A DNA stretch of 33,687 nucleotides from BS750m-G57 sp964607575 (GTDB taxonomy: Bacteria > Planctomycetota > Phycisphaerae > SM23-33). Shown here piece after piece: positions 16,948 to 25,563 of this stretch (position 1 is the first letter of the stretch; each line of letters starts with the position of its first letter). Both the position numbers and the translations under genes were made by a program. The notes under the pieces were generated by a model, which saw only the letters and a program-made list of their open reading frames with translations, made no database searches and was not told where the DNA came from. The stretch spans positions 1-33,687 of the forward strand of contig CAZSLS010000050.1 of NCBI GenBank assembly GCA_964607575.1. The letters are read 5' to 3'.

Positions 16948-19900
16948 ATGAAGACAAAGGCGATTGCAATTGTCGTGTTCATGCTGGCATCGTCAGGCTC
17001 GCTATCGTTTGGAGCCGAGGCCAAGGCGAACGCCGGGGCCAAGAGAAGCGCCGAGGCCAAGGCGAAGGCTACCTACGATGCGGCCGGGAAGGCAGCCAGG
17101 GCGGCGGAAGCTGCGGTCGCCCCAAAAAGAGTTGCCATGCAAAAGGCCGACAAGGCATACGCCGGCGCGAGGAACGTGGCCAACGCGAAGCGACAGAAGG
17201 CTACTGATGCGAAGAATCTGGCGGGCGAGCCGGGCGTAAAAGAGTTGAAGCAGGCCGAGGCCAACTTGCCCGCCGCCATCAAGGCCCTGACCGCCGCGAC
17301 CAACGCCAAGCCCCCTCTGGACAAGGCGCTAACCGCCGCCAAGTCCGCCGCGAGCCCACTACAGCAAGCTTACGATGCGGCCGAGAAAATAGCTCGGCAG
17401 GCCGAGGCCGTGGCGAAGACCGCCCTCGGCGCGGCCAGCAAGCTCGCTACGGACGCCAAGAGAGCCACCGCCCAGGCGGCCGCCAAGCGCAGAGTCGCTG
17501 ACACTGCCAAGTCCGCCCTGGCCCGAGCACGACAAGGCGAGCAGAATTTCCAGAACCAGGTCAACGCCGCGCCCAAGAAGCTCGCCGAAGCCGAGATGCA
17601 GAAGAAGGCAGCCGACGCGGTCCTGGCGAACGTCAAGAAACAAGTAGCTGCGGCTGGGACTGCTCACCAGGCAGCCGAGAAGGCTGCGTTGGCTGCCGAG
17701 GCCAACGCCAAAGTGGTTTCCGAGGCACAGAAGCAGCACGCCGCAGCCCAAGCGGTCGCCAAGCGCAAGGTGTCCGACGCGGCGAAAACCGCCTTGACCC
17801 TGGCACAGAAGAAGCAGCAGCAAGCGCAGGCCCGCGCCACCGCTGCCGCCCAAAAGCTGGCCGGCGCCCCGGCGCAGAAGAAAGCGGCCGACGCTGCCTT
17901 GGCCAGCGCCAGGAAGCAGATGGCCGCAGCCGTTACGGCTTCTCAGTCCGCCGAGCAAGCCGCACAGCGCGCCGCGGGCAGGGCGAAGCAAGTCGCAGCG
18001 AATGCAGGCAAGCCGGCCGCGGAGAAGAAACAGGCGACAGATGAAGCCGCTGCCTGGCGCAGAGCGGCCGATGCGGCGAGGGCTGCCCTGGCTCAATCGC
18101 AACAGGGCGAGAGAACGGCAGAGGCTCAGGTTGCGGCGGCCGGAAAAAAACTGTCCGAAGCGGGACCGCAGAAAAAAGCGGCCGACGCGGCCCTGGCGAA
18201 CGCGAAGAAACAAGCGGTCGCAGCCAATACAACTTTCCAGACCGCCGAGCGGGCCGCCAAAAGAGCCGACGCAACCGCCAAAGCGATGGCACGGCGTACC
18301 GGCAGGTCCGAGGAGCAGATGAAACAGGCCGTCGCCGACGCCGCCGCCAAGCGCAAAGCGGCCGACGCGGCCAGGGTGACCCTTGCCAAAGCACAGGCAG
18401 CCCAGCAAAATCCGCAGAGCCAGGCCGACGCCGCGGCGCAGAAGCTGCTCCGTGCGACGGCGCAGAAGAAACTGGCCAATGCTGCTTTGGCGAACGTCAA
18501 GAAGCAGGTCGCCGCTGCCATACCGGTTTCGGCGGCAGCCGAGAAGGTGGCGGGGGATTTCGAGAAGATCGCGAACGTCAAGAAGCAGGCGGCAGCTCAA
18601 GCTACCGCCAAACGCAAAGCGGTTGTTGCTACCGCGGTTGCACTGGCCCAGGCACGGAAAAACGAGCAGCAAGTGCGGGCCCGGGTCCAAACGCTGACCG
18701 GCGTTCAGGCGCGGAAGAAGGCAGCCGACGCTGCCTTGGCCAACGCCAGAAGACAGATGGTCGCAGCCGTCGCGGCTTCTCAGGCGGCGGGGCAAGCCGC
18801 ACAGAACGCCGCGACCAAGGCGAAGCAAGTCGCCGCCGATGCAAGCAAGTCGGTCGCTGAGAAGAAACAGGCAACCGATGAAGCCGCTGCCTGGCGCAAA
18901 GCAGCCGACGCGGCGAGAGCTGCCCTGGCTCAAACCCAACAGGGCGAGAAAACGGCGTTGGCCCGGGTTACGGCGGCGGGTAAAAAGCTGACCGAAGCGC
19001 AGGCGCAGAAGAAATCGATCGACGCTGCTCTGGCCGGCGCCAAAACCAGGACCGCTGCGGCGACCACGGCAAGCCAGGCGGCCCATAAAGCAGCGGGGGA
19101 ACTCATCGGGCTCGATGCGGCAAGCAGGCGGGCAGCAGCCGACGCCGCCGCCAAGCGTAAAGTGGCCAATGCAGCCAAGGCAGTTCTGGCCCCAAAGGCC
19201 AAGACGCTCGAGCAAGCGGCGATTAAGGCCAATGCCGCGGCGCAGAAGTTGGCCCGGGCCCAAGCGCGGAAGAAGTCGGCCGAAGCACGCCTCGCGAACC
19301 TCAAGAAGCGGATCGCCGCTTCCAAACAGACTCACCTGGCGGACGAAAAAGCAGCCAAGGCCGCCGAAGCGGTGGCCGCTCCGTTGAAAGTGAATGCAGA
19401 AAAAACGCGGGCGGCGTATGTCGCTGCCAGGAACGTCGCCGACGATAAGCGTTCGCTGGCCGAGCAGGCCAAAGCCGCGCTATACCGGTTGGTCGCCGCC
19501 AGGCAGGTGGCGAGCATCATGGAGAGTTCTGACCCGCCGAAACCGGCGAACCGGATTGATGAGATTATCTTTGCGAAATTGAAGACGTTGGGCATCAAGC
19601 CGATCCTCTGCTCCGACGCGGTATTTCTCCGTCGCGCCTATTTGGATATGACCGGCACGCTGCCGCGGGCGAAAGAGGCCAAGGCGTTCATTCAGAGTTC
19701 GGACAAGAAGAAACGCATCGCCCTGATCGGTCGTCTCCTCGACCGGTCCGAGCATTTCGATTACTGGGCGATGAAATGGAGTGATATCCTGAGGGTCAAG
19801 GCGGAGTTTCCCGTCAAGGTTTGGCCCAACGCGGCGCAGGCATATCACCGCTGGATATGGGAATCGATCGCGCGAAACAAGCCGTACAACAAATTCGCCC

Positions 19901-21102
19901 GGGAACTGCTGACCTCCAGCGGAAGCAATTTCCGCGTTGGATCGGTCAACTTCTACCGCGCCATCCCAAACAAGAGTCCCGAGAGCATCGCCGCGACCGT
20001 GGGATTGACGTTCATGGGCGCGCGCGTCCACGCCTGGGAGAAAGACCGCCTCGCCGGTATGGCGGTGTTCTTCTCGCAGGTTGGATACAAGCCTACCAGC
20101 GAATGGAAAGAGGAGATCATCTTCTGGGATCCCCTGAAATCGACCGCCGTGCCAGGCAGCATCGCGCCTGGAATAAAGGCCGTCGCCAAGTCGGTGACCG
20201 CTACCAACAAGATTCCCCGCGCGCTGGCCAAACCTTTGAGCGAGAACAAGCCGCTGGCGACCGTCTTTCCCGACGGCGTCAAGACCACGATTCCGCCGAA
20301 CCGCGATCCGCGGGAGGTGTTTTCCGAGTGGCTGATTGGACCGAAGAATCCATGGTTTGCCAAAGCCATCGTCAACCGCACCTGGGCGTGGGTGATGGGC
20401 CGAGGCATTATCCACGAACCGGACGATATTCGCCCGGGCAACCCGCCCGGTAACCCGGAACTTCTGGCCTATCTGGAGAAGGAACTAATCTCCAGCGGAT
20501 ACGATCTGAAGCATCTGAAGCGGTTGATCCTGACCTCGACCGCGTACCAGTTCTCTTCGATCCCGAGGTCCGGGAACCCCAAAGCGAGAGCCAACTTCGC
20601 CAGCTACCGGTTGCGGCGAGTGGAGGCCGAGGTGTTGATCGATGCCCTGAACGAAATCACCGGTAGTTCGGACCTGTACACCAGCGCTGTCCCGGAACCT
20701 TTTACTTATATTCCCAAGAGTATGTCCGCGGTGGCGCTGGCCGACGGAAGCGTCACAAGTTCCTTCCTGACATTGTTCGGACGTTCCGCGCGAGCTACAG
20801 GGATGGAAAACGAGCGAGTCAGCGAGCTTGCCTCGACCCAGTGGTTGCACATGCTGAATTCGGTCACAATACAGAGCAAGCTTCAGAGAGGCCCGAAGCT
20901 TGCGGCGATACTCTCGGCGGGCGGCAAACCGAATGAAATCGCCGAGAGACTTTACCTGACGATCCTCTCGCGGCTTCCAACGGACGCCGACGTAAAGGCC
21001 GCCGAGGCACACGCCAGGAACGGAGTGGCGAAAGGGCGCGACGTCTGGGTCGATCTTGCCTGGGCGCTGATCAACAGCCCCGAGTTTCTTATGCGGCATT
21101 GA
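16948..21102 (+). CDS. Exported DUF1549/DUF1553 (PSD1-type) protein with giant Ala/Lys-rich repeat domain
   Basis: The product has about 1384 residues. A signal peptide (about 1-23) is followed by about 830 residues of Ala/Lys/Gln-rich, predicted coiled-coil sequence in repeats of 83-98 residues. From about residue 870 a DUF1549 domain begins (RIDEIIFAKLKTLGI, RRAYLDMTGTLP, AMKWSDILRV), and after about 1110 a DUF1553 domain (FSEWLIGPKNPWFAKAIVNR, GNPPGNPELLAYLEKE, RRVEAEVLIDALNEITG). These domains are a planctomycete hallmark, of unknown activity, and normally sit next to a DUF1501 gene, as here. Many relatives carry an N-terminal cytochrome c domain; none is present, and only one cysteine was seen in the whole chain. 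I chose ATG 16948 over GTG 16945 because GAGGTG lies 7 nt before it. The gap to the DUF1501 gene is 73 nt. Confidence 0.9.
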   Translation: MKTKAIAIVVFMLASSGSLSFGAEAKANAGAKRSAEAKAKATYDAAGKAARAAEAAVAPKRVAMQKADKAYAGARNVANAKRQKATDAKNLAGEPGVKELKQAEANLPAAIKALTAATNAKPPLDKALTAAKSAASPLQQAYDAAEKIARQAEAVAKTALGAASKLATDAKRATAQAAAKRRVADTAKSALARARQGEQNFQNQVNAAPKKLAEAEMQKKAADAVLANVKKQVAAAGTAHQAAEKAALAAEANAKVVSEAQKQHAAAQAVAKRKVSDAAKTALTLAQKKQQQAQARATAAAQKLAGAPAQKKAADAALASARKQMAAAVTASQSAEQAAQRAAGRAKQVAANAGKPAAEKKQATDEAAAWRRAADAARAALAQSQQGERTAEAQVAAAGKKLSEAGPQKKAADAALANAKKQAVAANTTFQTAERAAKRADATAKAMARRTGRSEEQMKQAVADAAAKRKAADAARVTLAKAQAAQQNPQSQADAAAQKLLRATAQKKLANAALANVKKQVAAAIPVSAAAEKVAGDFEKIANVKKQAAAQATAKRKAVVATAVALAQARKNEQQVRARVQTLTGVQARKKAADAALANARRQMVAAVAASQAAGQAAQNAATKAKQVAADASKSVAEKKQATDEAAAWRKAADAARAALAQTQQGEKTALARVTAAGKKLTEAQAQKKSIDAALAGAKTRTAAATTASQAAHKAAGELIGLDAASRRAAADAAAKRKVANAAKAVLAPKAKTLEQAAIKANAAAQKLARAQARKKSAEARLANLKKRIAASKQTHLADEKAAKAAEAVAAPLKVNAEKTRAAYVAARNVADDKRSLAEQAKAALYRLVAARQVASIMESSDPPKPANRIDEIIFAKLKTLGIKPILCSDAVFLRRAYLDMTGTLPRAKEAKAFIQSSDKKKRIALIGRLLDRSEHFDYWAMKWSDILRVKAEFPVKVWPNAAQAYHRWIWESIARNKPYNKFARELLTSSGSNFRVGSVNFYRAIPNKSPESIAATVGLTFMGARVHAWEKDRLAGMAVFFSQVGYKPTSEWKEEIIFWDPLKSTAVPGSIAPGIKAVAKSVTATNKIPRALAKPLSENKPLATVFPDGVKTTIPPNRDPREVFSEWLIGPKNPWFAKAIVNRTWAWVMGRGIIHEPDDIRPGNPPGNPELLAYLEKELISSGYDLKHLKRLILTSTAYQFSSIPRSGNPKARANFASYRLRRVEAEVLIDALNEITGSSDLYTSAVPEPFTYIPKSMSAVALADGSVTSSFLTLFGRSARATGMENERVSELASTQWLHMLNSVTIQSKLQRGPKLAAILSAGGKPNEIAERLYLTILSRLPTDADVKAAEAHARNGVAKGRDVWVDLAWALINSPEFLMRH
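17602..19488 (+). repeat. Seven coding repeats of 83-98 residues (Ala/Lys-rich coiled coil)
   Basis: Units start with KKxADAxLAxxKKQ-like sequence at about 17602, 17878, 18172, 18466, 18715, 19009 and 19270. Lengths are 92, 98, 98, 83, 98 and 87 residues, with a last degenerate unit. Units two and five agree at about 76 of 98 residues by direct reading, so a longer block was probably duplicated. The repeats are in frame, and their antisense frames are open only because of codon bias. Confidence 0.85.
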
Positions 21103-21175
21103 TTGTTATCGAAGCGATAGAACATAACGCGAAACGGTCGGTTTCCCGGTACGACAATCAAAGGGAAATCAAAGG

Positions 21176-22675
21176 ATGGTTGAAATTATGAATACAAACA
21201 ACAATTCAGACAACCAGGAGCATGTGTCCCGGCGCGAGGTCATGCGGCGCGGCGCGTTGGGTACGGCGGGTATCATCGCGGCAGGCAGTTTGAGCTCCCG
21301 CGCCTTGGCGGCAGTGGCTAAGAAGACGCCCAAGCCCGCCAAGAAGAAACCCAAACCTGCCAAGAAGACGCCCAAGCAGATAGCCGCCGAACAGGAAGCC
21401 GCCAGGCAGGTAGCCGCCAGGCAGAAAGCTGCCCGAGATACCGCGGCGATAGCCAAGGCCAAGAAGAAGGGCAAGATCAAGTCGGTCATCCAGATATTCT
21501 TGTGGGGCGGTATGTCGCACAACGATACCTGGGACCCCAAGCCGGGCACGGGCTACGACTACCTGGGTCAGTTTGATAAATTCATCCCCACCAACGTGAA
21601 GGGAATCCAACTCGGCGCGCTGTTCCCCCACTTGGCCAAACAGGCCGACAAGTACTCCTTGATCCGCAGCATGACCCACGGCATCAACGGGCACGAGACG
21701 GCGGCCTATCTGATGCAAACCGGTCACAAGCCCGGCGGGCGGTTGGCTTACCCCAGTGTGGGAGCCATATTCACCTACTTCAAGAAAAAGCAGTACAAAG
21801 GGCTGCTTCCGCCTTATGTCGTGATGCTGCGAGCAGCGGGGCGGTTTTCCGAGGAGGGCTTTCTGGGCCCCGGGTACAAACCTTTCGCCACGGGAGGCGA
21901 TCCAAACGCCGCCCGCTTCGAAGTGCAGGGGATCGTCAATAGGGGAATCAACAACGCGAGGCAAAAGGCCCGCCGTGAATTGGTGGATAAGATCAATCTC
22001 ATGGGCTACGGTCTTGCGAACGTTCCGGAGATGGCCGCCGCCGAGAAGGCCAGGCAGAAAGCCTACGGGTTGATCCTGGGCAAGGGGAAGGAAGTATTCA
22101 ATCTCGCAAACGAACCTACGGTGCTCAGGGATCGCTACGGTCGCAACACGTTCGGGCAGGAATGCCTGGCGGCGCGGCGGATGGTCGAGGCGGGTGTGCC
22201 CTACGTCACCATCAGCTTCCCGGGCGGTTGGGATACGCACGGAAACCACTTCGCGACGATGAGGCGACAGTGTCCCTGGTTGGACCAGGGACTCGCAACC
22301 CTGCTGGCAGACCTGAGCGAGAAGGGCCTGCTGGACAGCACCCTGGTCTGGTGTACCGGCGAGTTCGGCAGGACGCCGAAGGTCTCCTGGGAACCGCCCT
22401 GGAACGGCGGTCGCCATCACCACGGGGCTGTCTTCACCGTGCTGGTCGCAGGCGGCGGATTCAAGGGCGGCCGCGTCGTCGGATCGTCCGATGCAAAAGG
22501 TGAGAAGTTCAAGGAAAGGCCCGTCTATCCGGCGGATCTGCTGGGCAGCTTTTATCTGCTGGCCGGTATCGACCCTGCCGCCAAACTGCCCCATCCCCTG
22601 GGGTTCGACGCCCGCGTCCTGGACGCCGAAAAAGAAGGAATGAAATCGACCGGACTTCTGGAAGAGATTATGTGA
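21176..22675 (+). CDS. Tat-exported DUF1501 protein
   Basis: The 499-residue product has a twin-arginine signal (SRREVMRRG at 18-26, hydrophobic run to SSRALA). Residues about 47-101 are a Lys/Ala/Pro-rich linker with repeats of KKxPKPA type, unusual for the family. The DUF1501 domain (about 103-495) follows, related to the alkaline phosphatase/sulfatase superfamily: IFLWGGMSHNDTWD, MTHGINGHETAAYLMQTG, FPGGWDTHGNHF, CTGEFGRTPKV and GGRHHHGAVF. DUF1501 proteins usually pair with DUF1549/DUF1553 proteins, as here; the biochemical role is not established. ATG 21176 abuts an AAAGG but has AAGGG 10 nt upstream; ATG 21188 is a possible alternative. The PPC gene starts 27 nt downstream. Confidence 0.92.
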   Translation: MVEIMNTNNNSDNQEHVSRREVMRRGALGTAGIIAAGSLSSRALAAVAKKTPKPAKKKPKPAKKTPKQIAAEQEAARQVAARQKAARDTAAIAKAKKKGKIKSVIQIFLWGGMSHNDTWDPKPGTGYDYLGQFDKFIPTNVKGIQLGALFPHLAKQADKYSLIRSMTHGINGHETAAYLMQTGHKPGGRLAYPSVGAIFTYFKKKQYKGLLPPYVVMLRAAGRFSEEGFLGPGYKPFATGGDPNAARFEVQGIVNRGINNARQKARRELVDKINLMGYGLANVPEMAAAEKARQKAYGLILGKGKEVFNLANEPTVLRDRYGRNTFGQECLAARRMVEAGVPYVTISFPGGWDTHGNHFATMRRQCPWLDQGLATLLADLSEKGLLDSTLVWCTGEFGRTPKVSWEPPWNGGRHHHGAVFTVLVAGGGFKGGRVVGSSDAKGEKFKERPVYPADLLGSFYLLAGIDPAAKLPHPLGFDARVLDAEKEGMKSTGLLEEIM

Positions 22676-22702
22676 CCGTAATGGCAAAAAGCGGAGAAGC
22701 TC

Positions 22703-24997
22703 ATGAGTAGATTCAATAGGCTTTCGATCTTGGGATTGGTCGTCCTTGCGACCGCGGTATCTTCGGCCCGGGCGCAGAGGCAGTATATTGGCTATGTCTA
22801 TCCCGCCGGCGGGCGGCAGGGCAGCACCTTCCCGATCAGGTTGGGTGGACAGGGGTTTATCTATGCTTCTGCCGTGGTTGTCAGCGGTGAAGGGGTTTCC
22901 GTTCGGTTGGTCGATTACTACAGGGTGATGAACAACCAGGAGTTCGGGTTGCTCCGGCAGCAACTCAATCAGTTGCGGAAGAAGGAAACGACGGTGAGCG
23001 ACGTGATGACCGCCAAGATGGCCTACTTTGAGTTTCCCGCGATTGTTAAGCCACCCGAGGTCCGCGGTCTGATATGCCTGGCGTGCGGTCGTCTCAACCC
23101 GCTTTCCGCCACCGCCTGCAGCAATTGCAATGCGAATCTGGAGAAACCTAAAGCCCCGAAACCCGGTAAAACGAACGCGAAGAAAGCACCTCCAAAGTCC
23201 GATAAAGAAGTGGCAAAACAGAACATGATCGAACGGATCCAAAGGAGGTTCGCCGCCGACGAGCGCACCCCGGCGGTTCGTGCCCACATGGAACTCGTCT
23301 TTGCCGAGGTCACGGTCGCCCACGACGCAAAACCCGGTCGGCGAGAGATCAGGGTAATCACCAAACGGGGTATCTCTAACGCGATGCCCTTCTACGTGGG
23401 CCAAACGCCCGAAGTCGCCCGCAGGCCGATGAAAACCTGCAGGAAACCGGTTCTCGGTAAGGAGCATCTCGCCCAGCGCAAAAGACCGCCGGGAGAAGTA
23501 CAAATGCGCATCACAGTGCCGTGTACGATGAACGGCCAGATCGCCGCCGGCGAGGTGAACCGGTACCGTTTTCCGGCGAGCAAGGGGCAGCGCCTGCTCA
23601 TCTCCGCCAAAGCTCGGCAGTTGGTCCCCTACGTCGCGGACGGTGTTCCCGGTTGGTTTCAAGCCGTGCTGAGGCTCCACGACGCCAAAGGCAGGGAGCT
23701 GGCGTACAACGATGATTTCCGTTTCAACCCGGATCCCGTGCTCTTTTTCGAGGTCCCCGCCGACGGCGACTACATACTCACCATCAACGAGGCGATCTTC
23801 CGCGGCCGCGAGAGCTTTGTGTATCGGATCACCATCGGCGAGCTGCCGTTTGTAACCAGCATATTCCCGTTGGGCGCCCGCGTGGGCCAACCGGTCAAGA
23901 TCGAGGTCAGCGGATGGAACTTGGGAAAAACCACGCTGGCGCCGCCGTCCAAAGACGCAAAACCGGGGCGACATCTGCTTGCCGCCACCAACGGGAAACT
24001 CGTTTCAAACTACGTGCCGTTTGCACTGGACACGCTGCCCGAGTGCCTGGAGAAGGAACCCAACAACGAGCCGTCCAAAGCGCAGAAAGTGAGTCTTCCA
24101 ATCATCGTCAACGGGCGAGCGGATCGCCCGGGTGACTGGGATGTCTTCGAGGTGCAAGGAAAAGCCGGTCAGACAATCGTCGCCGAAGTGCATGCGCGCC
24201 GGCTCGGTTCCCCGTTCGATTCCTTCATCAAAGTCACCGGCGCCGACGGCAGGATCATCGCGCTGAACGACGATCATTACGACGCGGCATCGGGGTTGAA
24301 CACCGACCACGCCGATTCCTACCTCATGGTCAAGTTGCCCGCTGACGGAAAGTACTTCATCCATCTCGGCGACACCAGACGGCACGCGGGGAAGGAGTAT
24401 GCTTACCGGCTCCGCATCAGCCGACCGCAGCCCGATTTCGAGTTGCGCCTCATCCCCTCACGGATCGTCATCCGCAGCAAGTCGTCCGCCTCGGTGATCG
24501 TCTACGCCATACGCAAGGACGGATTCAACGGGCCGATCAAGCTGAGCTTCAAAGGCTTGCCCAAGGGGCTCGAATCGCCCGGCGCCACGCTGGGGGCCAA
24601 GAAAGAGGTCGTGCGTTTGGGCATCAAAACCAGCCTGATGGAGATGGACAAACCGGTCAACCTCACCGTCGTGGGCACTGCGACAATTGGAGACCGGGAA
24701 GTCGCCCAGCGGGCAGTTCCCGCCGAAGACAGAATGCAGGCCTTCCTGTGGCGCCATCTGCTGCCCGCCGAAGATCTGCCGGTCATGGTCTACAACCCAT
24801 CCTACCGCCCGCCGGCCGATCGCGTGCGCCCGCCGATCCGTGACGCCGACAGACCCAAGGGTGAGAAACGCACGTTGAGAAAGTCACAGGTGGACTGGTA
24901 TTTGAGACAGATCGAAGGCCTCTATCAGCAGTGGTTCTTCACAGACAAGTTCGCCAACCGCCAGATCGCAACCATAGAAGCCCGTCTGATCAAATAA
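22703..24997 (+). CDS. Exported protein with two PPC domains and an internal zinc-ribbon-like insertion
   Basis: The 764-residue product has a signal peptide (about 1-24, ending SARA). An N-terminal Ig-like domain (about 28-115) is interrupted by an insertion with C125-x2-C128-x10-C139-x2-C142, a zinc-ribbon-like pattern. A Lys/Pro/Ala-rich stretch (148-173) follows, and the Ig-like domain resumes (about 195-235, VTVAHDAKPGRREIRV). Two pre-peptidase C-terminal-type beta-sandwiches come next, about 272-385 and about 470-575 (DWDVFEVQGKAGQTI, LPADGKYFIHLGD), then another Ig-like segment to about 680. Such proteins form the third member of DUF1549/DUF1501 modules in Planctomycetes. Activity is unknown; binding to surface glycans or to the other two proteins is inferred. 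It is the last gene of the operon. Confidence 0.85.
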   Translation: MSRFNRLSILGLVVLATAVSSARAQRQYIGYVYPAGGRQGSTFPIRLGGQGFIYASAVVVSGEGVSVRLVDYYRVMNNQEFGLLRQQLNQLRKKETTVSDVMTAKMAYFEFPAIVKPPEVRGLICLACGRLNPLSATACSNCNANLEKPKAPKPGKTNAKKAPPKSDKEVAKQNMIERIQRRFAADERTPAVRAHMELVFAEVTVAHDAKPGRREIRVITKRGISNAMPFYVGQTPEVARRPMKTCRKPVLGKEHLAQRKRPPGEVQMRITVPCTMNGQIAAGEVNRYRFPASKGQRLLISAKARQLVPYVADGVPGWFQAVLRLHDAKGRELAYNDDFRFNPDPVLFFEVPADGDYILTINEAIFRGRESFVYRITIGELPFVTSIFPLGARVGQPVKIEVSGWNLGKTTLAPPSKDAKPGRHLLAATNGKLVSNYVPFALDTLPECLEKEPNNEPSKAQKVSLPIIVNGRADRPGDWDVFEVQGKAGQTIVAEVHARRLGSPFDSFIKVTGADGRIIALNDDHYDAASGLNTDHADSYLMVKLPADGKYFIHLGDTRRHAGKEYAYRLRISRPQPDFELRLIPSRIVIRSKSSASVIVYAIRKDGFNGPIKLSFKGLPKGLESPGATLGAKKEVVRLGIKTSLMEMDKPVNLTVVGTATIGDREVAQRAVPAEDRMQAFLWRHLLPAEDLPVMVYNPSYRPPADRVRPPIRDADRPKGEKRTLRKSQVDWYLRQIEGLYQQWFFTDKFANRQIATIEARLIK

Positions 24998-25101
24998 GAG
25001 CTATCGACGAAACGCCGGGTATGTTGCTCGCCCGCGCCCAGCCTCTGTTCCACAAACAACAAGACCAGCGGGAAGCCGCCGACCTTGTAAGGGGTAACGC
25101 T

Positions 25102-25148
25102 CGCGCGTGGCAGGACTCGAACCTGCAACCTCCGGTTCCGTAGACCGC
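25102..25148 (-). pseudogene. Truncated tRNA-Arg(ACG)-like 3' half
   Basis: Read on the minus strand: a 5-bp anticodon stem with one mismatch (25132-25148), loop CTACGGA with anticodon ACG and U33, variable loop AGGTT, and a perfect T arm GCAGG-TTCGAGT-CCTGC (25110-25126). A 3' acceptor strand CACGCGC (25109-25103) follows. No D arm and no matching 5' acceptor strand (GCGCGTG on that strand) is found upstream, so the gene is not functional. It could be an integrase attachment-site remnant. Confidence 0.65.
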
Positions 25149-25248
25149 AGGTCGACCGCCGTAAACGCCTTTAGGGAAGGATTTTGCGATATTACATTTC
25201 GCGACTGACGTCCAGGCTGACGCCCGCGATGACAATTGCATGAACGCC

Positions 25249-25264
25249 AAAAAGTGTCTACCCC
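25249..25264 (+). repeat. AAGTGTC-word repeat, copy 1
   Basis: AAAAAGTGTCTACCCC at 25249-25264 recurs as shorter or variant forms at 25504-25516 and 25526-25542, with the core AAGTGTC again at 25443-25449 and 25556-25562. Spacing is irregular, so this is not a CRISPR array. It may mark ends of lost insertion sequences. Confidence 0.4.
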
Positions 25265-25344
25265 GCTATCCCGCAAATCTTGTGACGTTTTATGAGAATA
25301 TGAAGGACCTGGGATTTTCCCTAAGTGCTTCATATTTAATCACT

Positions 25345-25390
25345 AAGCCGTACTGGACTTGAACTAGTGACCTCCTGCGTGTCGAGCAGG
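25345..25390 (-). pseudogene. Truncated tRNA-Val(GAC)-like 3' half
   Basis: On the minus strand: anticodon stem CCTGC/GCAGG (25390-25374) with loop TCGACAC, so the anticodon is GAC but position 33 is C rather than the invariant U. A 5-nt variable loop, a T arm with one mismatch (25368-25352), and a 3' acceptor strand ACGGCTT follow. No D arm or complementary 5' acceptor is present. The changed U33 and the T-stem mismatch show decay. Confidence 0.6.
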
Positions 25391-25503
25391 AGTAAAACGT
25401 TTCGCCGGAAAGGTTTTTATTTGGCGGTATCTTCTTTTACCTAAGTGTCTTGCGTCAATAGCTGCCTTGGCATGAAGATCGCCTTTGCCACGCCGAAATC
25501 GCG

Positions 25504-25542
25504 AAAAGTGTCTACCATTTCAAACAAAAAGTGTCCACCCCC
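25504..25542 (+). repeat. AAGTGTC-word repeat, copies 2 and 3
   Basis: AAAAGTGTCTACC (25504-25516) and AAAAAGTGTCCACCCCC (25526-25542) lie 22 bp apart in the same orientation as copy 1. They are not within any coding region. Confidence 0.4.
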
Positions 25543-25563
25543 TCCGCGAGCCTCTAAGTGTCC

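Noticed and set aside
17359..19335. Minus-strand open frame of 658 codons rich in Gly, Leu and Arg opposite the repeat domain
   Set aside because: It is the antisense of repeated Ala/Lys codons; its composition and repeats mirror the plus-strand gene exactly.
17602..19488. CRISPR or other non-coding tandem array
   Set aside because: The repeats are long, variable, all multiples of three, and inside one open coding frame.
21206..23974. Long minus-strand open frame (922 codons) opposite the DUF1501 and PPC genes
   Set aside because: It lacks family motifs and is explained by GC-rich codon bias of the two real genes on the other strand.
25102..25390. Functional tRNA genes
   Set aside because: Both candidates lack a D arm and a matching 5' acceptor strand, and one has lost U33.
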